Source of the DNA: an uncultured Prevotella sp.
GTDB lineage: Bacteria; Bacteroidota; Bacteroidia; Bacteroidales; Bacteroidaceae
Assembly (NCBI GenBank): GCA_905202125.1
Contig: CAJKQX010000096.1
Location: 1-6,772 of the forward strand
Direction: 5' to 3'
DNA: 6,772 bases
Of the stretch, positions 1-5,271 are shown piece after piece. The notes beneath the pieces were generated by a model. It ran no database searches, had not been told where the DNA came from, and worked only from the letters and a program-made list of their open reading frames with translations. The number at the start of each line of letters is the position of its first letter. The first letter of the stretch is position 1. A program made the position numbers and the translations under genes.

Positions 1-57
1 TAGAGCGCATGATTCATAATCATGAGGTCCCCAGTTCAATCCTGGGTCCCGCTACCA
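1..57 (+). tRNA. tRNA-Met (CAT anticodon), 3' part; 5' end outside the window
   Basis: The 3' part of a tRNA is readable. The D-stem 3' strand GAGC is at 3-6. The anticodon stem CATGA/TCATG (8-12 with 20-24) closes a 7-base loop TTCATAA whose anticodon CAT is at 15-17. A 5-base variable loop follows at 25-29. The T-stem CCCAG/CTGGG (30-34, 42-46) encloses TTCAATC. The acceptor 3' strand is at 47-53, the discriminator A at 54, and CCA is encoded at 55-57. The acceptor 5' strand and most of the D-arm lie before the window. The anticodon stem lacks the GGG/CCC pairs typical of initiator tRNA, so this is an elongator Met tRNA or, less likely, the lysidine-modified Ile tRNA that also has a CAT gene anticodon. 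The missing 5' half is needed to decide between them. Confidence 0.93.
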
Positions 58-65
58 ATATTTTG

Positions 66-94
66 AAGTACGCTCAAAACGGGCGTACTTTTTT
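66..94 (+). terminator. Rho-independent terminator of the tRNA transcript
   Basis: A perfect 8-bp stem, AAGTACGC (66-73) with GCGTACTT (83-90), closes a 9-base loop. A T-run follows directly: the stem's own TT plus TTTT at 91-94, with further T-rich sequence downstream. It starts 8 bases after the encoded CCA, so it most likely ends tRNA transcription and insulates the downstream operon. The stem is about half GC, which is modest but adequate. Confidence 0.85.
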
Positions 95-201
95 GGTTTT
101 AAATCGTTTTTTTTAAATTTGAGTTTGACATAGCTCAAGTTAAATACGCATCTTATATTTTATTTTTATTATTTTTAATGTGCAATATCATGTCTTTTTA
201 C

Positions 202-209
202 TAACTTTG
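202..209 (+). promoter_or_regulatory. Probable Bacteroidota-type -7 promoter element for the purH-mre operon
   Basis: TAACTTTG at 202-209 matches the primary sigma factor -7 consensus TAnnTTTG known from Bacteroides, and is followed by the commonly seen C. Transcription would begin near 214-217, leaving a leader of about 25 bases before the purH ATG at 240. The expected -33 TTG about 20 bases upstream (near 180) is poor, with only TGTG there. The surrounding 95-239 stretch is strongly AT-rich and contains no gene. A TATATTTT at 154-161 is a weaker possible second element. The call is inferred from the match and its position. Confidence 0.6.
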
Positions 210-239
210 CACTCTAAAATCTTATATACTGAAATAAAA

Positions 240-833
240 ATGGCTGGAACAAAACAAATTAAGACTGCGCTTGTGTCTGTTTTCCATAAGGACGGACTTG
301 ACGAACTGCTTGCAAAACTCAATGCAGAAGGTGTGAAATTCCTTTCAACCGGTGGTACACAGAAATTTATTGAATCTCTGGGATATGAATGCCAGACCGT
401 AGAGAGTGTCACGACATATCCCTCGATACTCGGCGGACGTGTCAAGACCCTGCATCCCAAAGTGTTCGGAGGTATCCTTGCCCGTCGTGACAATGAGAAG
501 GACCGTGAGCAGATGACGCAATACGAAATACCTGAGATTGACCTCGTCATTGTCGACCTCTATCCTTTCGAGCAGACAGTGGCAAGTGGTGCTTCTGATG
601 CCGACATCATCGAGAAAATTGACATAGGTGGAATTTCGCTCATACGTGCCGGTGCAAAGAATTTCAAGGACGTGGTGATCGTTCCCAGCAAGGCCGAGTA
701 CAGCGTGTTGCTCGATATTCTCAACCGCAAAGGCGCTAACACCGACCTCGACGACCGTAAGATGTTCGCCACACGTGCTTTCGGTGTGAGCAGCCATTAC
801 GATACGGCAATCCACAACTGGTTCAACAAATAA
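240..833 (+). CDS. purH: Stand-alone IMP cyclohydrolase (N-terminal PurH domain only)
   Basis: This 197-residue protein matches the N-terminal IMP cyclohydrolase (MGS-like) domain of PurH, which closes FAICAR to IMP in the last step of cytosolic de novo purine synthesis. Visible family motifs are LSTGGT (35-40), GGRVKTLHP (65-73, with the Arg and Lys of the active site), DLYPF (106-110, active-site Tyr) and IDIGG...RAGAKN (127-141, with the conserved Asp128 and Lys140). Usual bacterial PurH is about 510-530 residues, with a C-terminal AICAR transformylase domain. Here the stop follows HYDTAIHNWFNK, exactly where the first domain ends, and no remnant of the second domain is present in the 22 bp before mreB. 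The ATG at 240 is preferred: an in-frame GTG at 180 would place the promoter element inside the gene and add 20 residues unlike the family. The start has an A-rich upstream region and no Shine-Dalgarno. The cyclohydrolase call is firm; the absence of the other domain is seen directly. Confidence 0.93.
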   Translation: MAGTKQIKTALVSVFHKDGLDELLAKLNAEGVKFLSTGGTQKFIESLGYECQTVESVTTYPSILGGRVKTLHPKVFGGILARRDNEKDREQMTQYEIPEIDLVIVDLYPFEQTVASGASDADIIEKIDIGGISLIRAGAKNFKDVVIVPSKAEYSVLLDILNRKGANTDLDDRKMFATRAFGVSSHYDTAIHNWFNK

Positions 834-855
834 ACGATTATCAAATACAATTATA

Positions 856-1878
856 ATGGGATTTTTTTCATTCGTTCAGGGAATAGCGATGGACCTCGGT
901 ACGGCCAACACTATTATTATCAGCGATGACAAGATAGTTGTGGACGAGCCTTCGGTGGTCGCCCTCGACCGTCGCACCGACAAGATGATTGCCGTAGGAG
1001 CAAGGGCAAAAATGATGTATGAGAAGACACACGACAACATTCGTACGATACGTCCGTTGCGCGATGGTGTCATTGCCGATTTCTCGGCATGCGAGCAGAT
1101 GATGCGCGGACTTATCAAGATGGTGCACACGGGCAGCCGCCTGTTCTCGCCTTCGTTGCGTATGGTCATCGGCGTACCGTCGGGCAGCACCGAGGTTGAG
1201 CTCCGTGCCGTGCGTGACAGTGCCGAGCATGCCGACGGACGCGATGTCTATCTGATTTTCGAACCCATGGCAGCAGCCATCGGTATCGGCATAGATGTTG
1301 AGGCTCCCGAGGGCAACATGATTGTTGATATAGGTGGCGGCAGCACCGAGATCGCCGTTATCTCGCTCGGAGGTATCGTCTCCAACAACTCCATCCGTAC
1401 CGCCGGCGACGATCTCACGGCCGATATACAGGAGTACATGTCGCGTCAGCACAATGTCAAAGTGAGCGAGCGTATGGCCGAGCGCATCAAGATACACGTG
1501 GGATCTGCCCTCACCGACCTCGGCGATGATGCTCCCGAGGATTTCGTGGTGCACGGTCCCAATCGTATCACGGCACTGCCTATGGAGGTGCCGGTATGCT
1601 ATCAGGAGATAGCTCATTGCCTCGACAAGACCATCGTCAAGATAGAGAACGCCGTACTCTCGGCTCTTGAGAACACTCCGCCCGAGCTTTACGCCGATAT
1701 CGTAAAGAACGGTATTTATCTCAGCGGTGGCGGTGCATTGCTGCGCGGACTCGACAAACGTCTCACCGACAAGATCAATATTCAGTTCCACATAGCCGAG
1801 GATCCGCTCCACAGTGTGGCTAAGGGTACCGGCATCGCACTCAAAAATATCGATAAGTTCTCATTCCTGATGAGATAA
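856..1878 (+). CDS. mreB: Rod-shape-determining actin homologue MreB
   Basis: This 340-residue bacterial actin polymerises on ATP into antiparallel filaments under the inner membrane and positions the RodA-PBP2 synthase. The short hydrophobic N-terminus MGFFSFVQ is probably the membrane-binding segment. The phosphate-1 loop DLGTANT is at 13-19. FEPMAAAIG (135-143) contains Glu136, which aligns with the catalytic glutamate. Phosphate-2 is DIGGGSTEIAV (158-168). The adenosine motif LSGGGALLRG is at 289-298. The length is normal for the family (about 335-350), and the C-terminus LKNIDKFSFLMR is typical of Bacteroidota as I recall it. The ATG at 856 is right because the phosphate-1 loop begins 13 residues in, as in homologues. 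The gene starts 22 bp after purH, so it is probably co-transcribed with it. It is followed by a 119-bp gap with a hairpin that may set its level apart from mreC. Confidence 0.98.
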   Translation: MGFFSFVQGIAMDLGTANTIIISDDKIVVDEPSVVALDRRTDKMIAVGARAKMMYEKTHDNIRTIRPLRDGVIADFSACEQMMRGLIKMVHTGSRLFSPSLRMVIGVPSGSTEVELRAVRDSAEHADGRDVYLIFEPMAAAIGIGIDVEAPEGNMIVDIGGGSTEIAVISLGGIVSNNSIRTAGDDLTADIQEYMSRQHNVKVSERMAERIKIHVGSALTDLGDDAPEDFVVHGPNRITALPMEVPVCYQEIAHCLDKTIVKIENAVLSALENTPPELYADIVKNGIYLSGGGALLRGLDKRLTDKINIQFHIAEDPLHSVAKGTGIALKNIDKFSFLMR

Positions 1879-1907
1879 CGGTTGAGCAATTTATCATGGC
1901 GCTGCTT

Positions 1908-1955
1908 CATTTCATACCGGTTGCACGGCACGACGGTTGCCTCCGGTATGAATTG
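1908..1955 (+). repeat. Inverted repeat (RNA hairpin) between mreB and mreC
   Basis: TTCATACCGG (1911-1920) and CCGGTATGAA (1943-1952) form a perfect 10-bp stem. After one T-T mismatch it extends by two more pairs (1908-1909 with 1954-1955). Inside, GGCA (1927-1930) can pair with TGCC (1938-1941) around a 7-base loop. The heptamer CGGTTGC occurs at 1918 and 1934, and CGGTTG again at 1879. No T-run follows, only TTGTTGTG, so this is not a classical terminator. It could protect the 3' end of a shorter purH-mreB mRNA, be a processing site, act as an attenuator, or bind a protein as DNA. It sits in the largest gap of the operon. Confidence 0.6.
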
Positions 1956-1983
1956 TTGTGACGCAGATCTGTTTATAGTGTTG
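1953..1983 (+). promoter_or_regulatory. Possible weak internal promoter for mreCD-mrdA-rodA
   Basis: TAGTGTTG at 1976-1983 differs by one base from the Bacteroidota -7 consensus TAnnTTTG. A TTG at 1953-1955 lies 20 bases upstream, within the spacing known for Bacteroides promoters, and another TTG lies at 1956-1958. A transcript would start around 1988-1991, leaving under ten bases before the mreC ATG at 1998. That is unusually short and weakens the call. The TTG overlaps the edge of the preceding inverted repeat. Such loose matches arise easily by chance. Confidence 0.25.
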
Positions 1984-1997
1984 TATTACGGATAAAA

Positions 1998-2861
1998 ATG
2001 CGGAATCTTCTCGATTTTCTTTCAAGACACAACCATTGGTTCGTCTTCATCCTGCTCGAAGTCCTCAGCCTCGTGCTGTTGTTTCGTCATAACAGTTATC
2101 AGGGCAGCGTGTGGTTTTCCTCGGCCAATGTTGTGGCCGGGAAGGTGTATGAGTTGAATTCGGCAATCGACCAATATTTCTCGTTGATCGATGTCAACGG
2201 ACGTCTCACTCAGCGCAACATTTATCTTGAGCGACAGGTCTCCGAACTGTCCGAGCGTCTGTCGTCTTACGCCTCTCAGGATACCACAATGCTGGAGAAA
2301 CTGCAGATGCAGGCTGTGGCCGGACTCCGCATGATACCGGCCAAAGTGGTGGCCAACTCCGTAGACAAGAACGACAATTTCATGACCATCGACAAAGGGT
2401 CGGCCGACGGTGTGCGCAAGGATATGGGCATCGTCAGCGGTTCGGGTGTCGTCGGTATCGTATATCTCGTTTCCGAACATTACTCGGTTGTCATACCCGT
2501 GCTCAATTCCCATTCCAATATCAGTTGTACCATCCGTGGTCGCGGCTATTTCGGATATCTGCATTGGGACGGCGGCTCGTCGGCAGACGCTTACGTGGAC
2601 GATGTGCCGCGTCATGCCCGTTTCCGCAAGGGCGATATTGTGGTCACGAGCGGCTATTCGTCCGTCTTCCCAAAAGGCATCATGGTGGGCACCATCACAC
2701 AGGTCTACAACTCGGTCAACGGCATGTCCTATCGTCTCAAGGTGCGTTTGTCCACCGATTTCGCTTCGTTGCGTGACGTGTGTGTGATAAGCGACGACTC
2801 CATGAAGGAAAAACAAGAGATAATGAACGCGGCTCTTGACTCCATCAAACCCAAAAGTTGA
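1998..2861 (+). CDS. mreC: Rod-shape-determining protein MreC
   Basis: MreC is a bitopic inner-membrane protein whose extracytoplasmic part binds PBP2 and activates the RodA-PBP2 synthase, linking it to MreB and MreD. The 287-residue sequence has a short cytoplasmic N-terminus, one membrane segment at about 13-30, a helical coiled-coil-like region at about 50-105, and the paired beta-barrel domain from about 110 to 267. Family landmarks are DKGSADGVRKDMGIVS (132-147), a GVVGIV turn (150-155), and KGDIVVTSGYSSVFPKGIMVG (211-231), which resembles the conserved GD.VvTSG...fP.Gi.vG signature. The length is within the family range (about 270-360). The last 20 residues are a charged tail. The ATG follows an A-rich GATAAAA with no Shine-Dalgarno. 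The gene is separated from mreD by 59 bp in which I see no clear promoter or terminator. Confidence 0.96.
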   Translation: MRNLLDFLSRHNHWFVFILLEVLSLVLLFRHNSYQGSVWFSSANVVAGKVYELNSAIDQYFSLIDVNGRLTQRNIYLERQVSELSERLSSYASQDTTMLEKLQMQAVAGLRMIPAKVVANSVDKNDNFMTIDKGSADGVRKDMGIVSGSGVVGIVYLVSEHYSVVIPVLNSHSNISCTIRGRGYFGYLHWDGGSSADAYVDDVPRHARFRKGDIVVTSGYSSVFPKGIMVGTITQVYNSVNGMSYRLKVRLSTDFASLRDVCVISDDSMKEKQEIMNAALDSIKPKS

Positions 2862-2920
2862 TATCGTTTGCGCATCGTTCTCACAATTGATGTTTTCAAA
2901 TATAAATTTTCAACAGACCC

Positions 2921-3424
2921 ATGAATATAACTTGGCTTAGGACATTTGTTTTCTTCATCGTTCTCCTCTTCGCTCAGGTTTTGATTTTGAATCATATCCA
3001 CCTGTTCGGTTGCGCCATGCCGTTGTTGTATGTCTATTTTGTCATTTCTTTCAGAAGAGATTGCCCGCGTTGGGCCGTTTTGCTGTTGAGCTTCGCATTG
3101 GGCCTCAGTGTCGACATTTTCTCCAACACACCCGGCGTGGCCTCCACTGCCATGACTTTCATCGGTTTTGTTCAGCCATACCTGCTGTCTCTCTTCGTCA
3201 CACGTGAGAGTCCCGACGATCTGCAACCCTCATTCTCGTCCATAGGCGTTGCCAAATACCTTTTATATACATTCATTCTGGTCTTTCTTTACTGTCTTCT
3301 TTTTTTCACGCTCGAGGTGTTCAGCTTCTTCGATTTGCCCCGTTGGGCTGAAAGTGTGGGAGGTAGCACTGTGTTGACATTGCTGTTTATCTGGGTTATC
3401 GAAAATCTCACAAAGAACAGATGA
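2921..3424 (+). CDS. mreD: Rod-shape-determining membrane protein MreD
   Basis: This 167-residue, very hydrophobic protein has about six predicted membrane segments (roughly 5-24, 31-45, 50-66, 72-92, 112-136, 147-162), the expected topology and length for MreD. The GLSVDIFSNTPGVASTA stretch (61-77) resembles the conserved MreD motif with an Asp after Gly-Leu and a following Pro-Gly. MreD is a small integral inner-membrane partner of MreC in the elongasome; it modulates MreC's effect on PBP2. Primary sequence conservation in the family is low, so the identity rests on topology, this motif and the position between mreC and mrdA. The stop overlaps the mrdA start as ATGA (3421-3424), suggesting translational coupling and matched output. 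Confidence 0.93.
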   Translation: MNITWLRTFVFFIVLLFAQVLILNHIHLFGCAMPLLYVYFVISFRRDCPRWAVLLLSFALGLSVDIFSNTPGVASTAMTFIGFVQPYLLSLFVTRESPDDLQPSFSSIGVAKYLLYTFILVFLYCLLFFTLEVFSFFDLPRWAESVGGSTVLTLLFIWVIENLTKNR

Positions 3425-5271
3425 AAGACTTCAATCTCGAAAACCGGCGTTTTGTCATCGGTGGTGTGGCAGTGGTGATAGTCATCGTCTACATTATCCG
3501 CCTCTTCACGCTCCAACTCATGAGCGATGACTACAAGAAAAACGCCGACAGCAATGCCTTCCTCCGCAAAATTGAGTACCCCTCGCGGGGCATCATTCGC
3601 GACCGCAATGGCAAGTTGCTGGTCTACAACCAGCCTGCATACGACATCATGGTGGTGACCAACGAGATGAAGGGACGCCTCGACACGCTCGAATTCTGCC
3701 GTACGCTCGGTATCACCCGCGAGTTTTTCGAGCGGCGCATGACCGACATCAAGGACCGTAACAAGAATCCCGGCTATTCGCGCTACACCCAGCAACTGTT
3801 CATGAACCAGCTCTCCAACGAAGAGTTCAGCATGTTTCAGGAGAAGATTTTCCGTTTCCCGGGGTTCTATGTGCAGAAACGCAGCATCCGTCAGTATCAG
3901 TATCCGTACGCTGCACATGTACTCGGCGATATGGCCGAGGTGTCGCCTTCCGACCTCGAGGACGATGATTATTATCAGATGGGCGACTACATAGGCAAGA
4001 TCGGTGTGGAGAAATCTTACGAGAAACTGCTTCGTGGAGAAAAAGGTGTGCAGATTCTCCTTCGCGATGCCCGTGGCAGAATACAGGGCAAGTATCTCAA
4101 CGGTGCCTATGACACCAAGCCCGTTGCGGGACATGACCTCACTCTGAGTATCGATCTGGACCTTCAGGCGTTGGGCGAACGACTCCTTGAAGGCAAGATT
4201 GGTAGCATTGTGGCCATCGAACCGTCCACCGGTGAGGTGCTCTGCATGGTGTCATCACCCACCTACGACCCCCGCATGATGGTCGGCCGCCAGCGCAGCA
4301 AGAACCATAGCCGTCTGTCGCTTGACTCGTGGAAACCACTGCTCAACCGCAGTGTTATGGGCCAGTATCCTCCCGGTTCCACCTTCAAGACATCCCAGGC
4401 ACTCACATTCCTCAGCGAAGGCATCGTCACCCCTGCCACTGCCTATCCTTGCCACCATGGATTTTACTATCGGGGCATGCACCTCGGTTGTCACGGCCAT
4501 TCGTCTCCGCGCGCCGTTGTCGGGGCATTGAGCACATCGTGTAACGCATATTTCTGTTGGGGACTATATAATATGGTGTCCAACCGCCGCAAATACAAGA
4601 CCAAAACAGATGCTCTCAACACATGGCGCGACTACATGGTGAGCATGGGATTCGGCTACAAGTTGGGCATCGATCTGCCCGGAGAGAAGCGCGGACTCAT
4701 TCCCAATGCGTCTTACTACGACGACTTGTACAACGGCTATTGGAACGGACTCACCATTATCAGCATCTCCATCGGTCAGGGTGAGGTCACACTCACGCCT
4801 CTGCAAGTGGCCAACCTGTGTGCCACAATAGCCAACCGCGGCTATTACTACGTGCCCCACGTTGTGAAGGAAGTCAAGGGACTGCCGCTCGACACGACAT
4901 ATACCACACGCCACTATACCAAAGCCACACGCCGTGCCTATGAGTATGTGGTGGCCGGTATGCGCTCTGCCGTCATCGAGGGTACATGCCGTTCGGCCAA
5001 CCGCTCGGATTATCTGGTGTGCGGCAAGACCGGTACGGCGCAGAACCACGGTCAGGACCACTCCATCTTCATGGGTTTCGCACCGATGGACGATCCCAAG
5101 ATAGCCATTGCGGTGTACGTGGAGAACGGTGGTTATGGAGCCGATTTCGGTGTCCCGATAGGCTCGTTGATGATGGAACAATATATCACCGGCCATCTCT
5201 CGCCGTCGAGTGAGGAGCGGGCCACACATTTCCAAAACAGTAGAATATTCTATGGAACAAGGAGTAGATAG
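3421..5271 (+). CDS. mrdA: Penicillin-binding protein 2, elongation-specific peptidoglycan transpeptidase
   Basis: This 616-residue class B PBP cross-links side-wall peptidoglycan as RodA's partner and is a beta-lactam target. One membrane anchor is at about 11-32. The pedestal domain starts with YPSRGIIRDRNGKLL (53-67) and includes YAAHVLGDMAEVSP (163-176) and GKIGVEKSYEKLLRGEKG (192-209). The transpeptidase domain (about 260-590) has all three catalytic motifs: SxxK as STFK with nucleophile Ser320, SxN as SCN (373-375), and KTGT (536-539). The length is normal for PBP2. A Cys/His-rich stretch between the first two motifs (Cys344, His345, His346, Cys357, His358, His360), with Cys374 inside SxN, may bind a metal. 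The gene overlaps mreD by 4 bp, and its last 20 bp overlap rodA. The C-terminal tail (about 592-616) is polar and basic. The SxN/KTG spacing and the RodA neighbour favour PBP2 over the division PBP3. Confidence 0.97.
   Translation: MKDFNLENRRFVIGGVAVVIVIVYIIRLFTLQLMSDDYKKNADSNAFLRKIEYPSRGIIRDRNGKLLVYNQPAYDIMVVTNEMKGRLDTLEFCRTLGITREFFERRMTDIKDRNKNPGYSRYTQQLFMNQLSNEEFSMFQEKIFRFPGFYVQKRSIRQYQYPYAAHVLGDMAEVSPSDLEDDDYYQMGDYIGKIGVEKSYEKLLRGEKGVQILLRDARGRIQGKYLNGAYDTKPVAGHDLTLSIDLDLQALGERLLEGKIGSIVAIEPSTGEVLCMVSSPTYDPRMMVGRQRSKNHSRLSLDSWKPLLNRSVMGQYPPGSTFKTSQALTFLSEGIVTPATAYPCHHGFYYRGMHLGCHGHSSPRAVVGALSTSCNAYFCWGLYNMVSNRRKYKTKTDALNTWRDYMVSMGFGYKLGIDLPGEKRGLIPNASYYDDLYNGYWNGLTIISISIGQGEVTLTPLQVANLCATIANRGYYYVPHVVKEVKGLPLDTTYTTRHYTKATRRAYEYVVAGMRSAVIEGTCRSANRSDYLVCGKTGTAQNHGQDHSIFMGFAPMDDPKIAIAVYVENGGYGADFGVPIGSLMMEQYITGHLSPSSEERATHFQNSRIFYGTRSR

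Noticed and set aside
119..138. TTGAG...CTCAA inverted repeat and TTGACA-like hexamer upstream of purH
   Set aside because: Only 5 bp per arm in AT-rich DNA, and the TTGACA at 125-130 has no -10 box at a proper distance; Bacteroidota do not use the classical -35/-10 pattern.
180..239. In-frame N-terminal extension of purH from a GTG at 180
   Set aside because: The extension overlaps the TAACTTTG promoter element, is AT-rich and non-homologous, and the ATG at 240 matches the family N-terminus.
240..833. purH as a pseudogene or frameshifted full-length gene
   Set aside because: The stop is followed by only 22 bp before mreB, with no transformylase sequence in any frame, and the remaining domain keeps its active-site residues, so this is a complete short gene and not a broken long one.
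868..1812. Long open frame on the - strand opposite mreB (314 codons)
   Set aside because: It lies wholly within mreB, has no recognisable motifs and reads as low-complexity His/Asp/Val-rich translation, typical of antisense shadow frames of a coding gene.
1896..1961. 21-codon open frame in the mreB-mreC gap
   Set aside because: It spans the inverted repeat, encodes no recognisable peptide and is within chance expectation; a leader peptide cannot be supported.
2022..2816. Long - strand open frame opposite mreC (264 codons)
   Set aside because: Shadow of mreC: no family resemblance, His-rich translation, no start context or promoter of its own.
2862..2920. Possible promoter (TAAATTTT, TATCGTTTG) in the mreC-mreD gap
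   Set aside because: Both differ from TAnnTTTG in base or spacing and lack a convincing upstream TTG; AT-rich spacers yield such matches often.
3289..4134. Long - strand open frame opposite the mreD end and mrdA start
   Set aside because: It spans two firmly identified + strand genes and has no recognisable domain.
4564..5235. Long - strand open frame opposite the mrdA 3' half
   Set aside because: Shadow frame opposite the well-identified transpeptidase domain; no motif.
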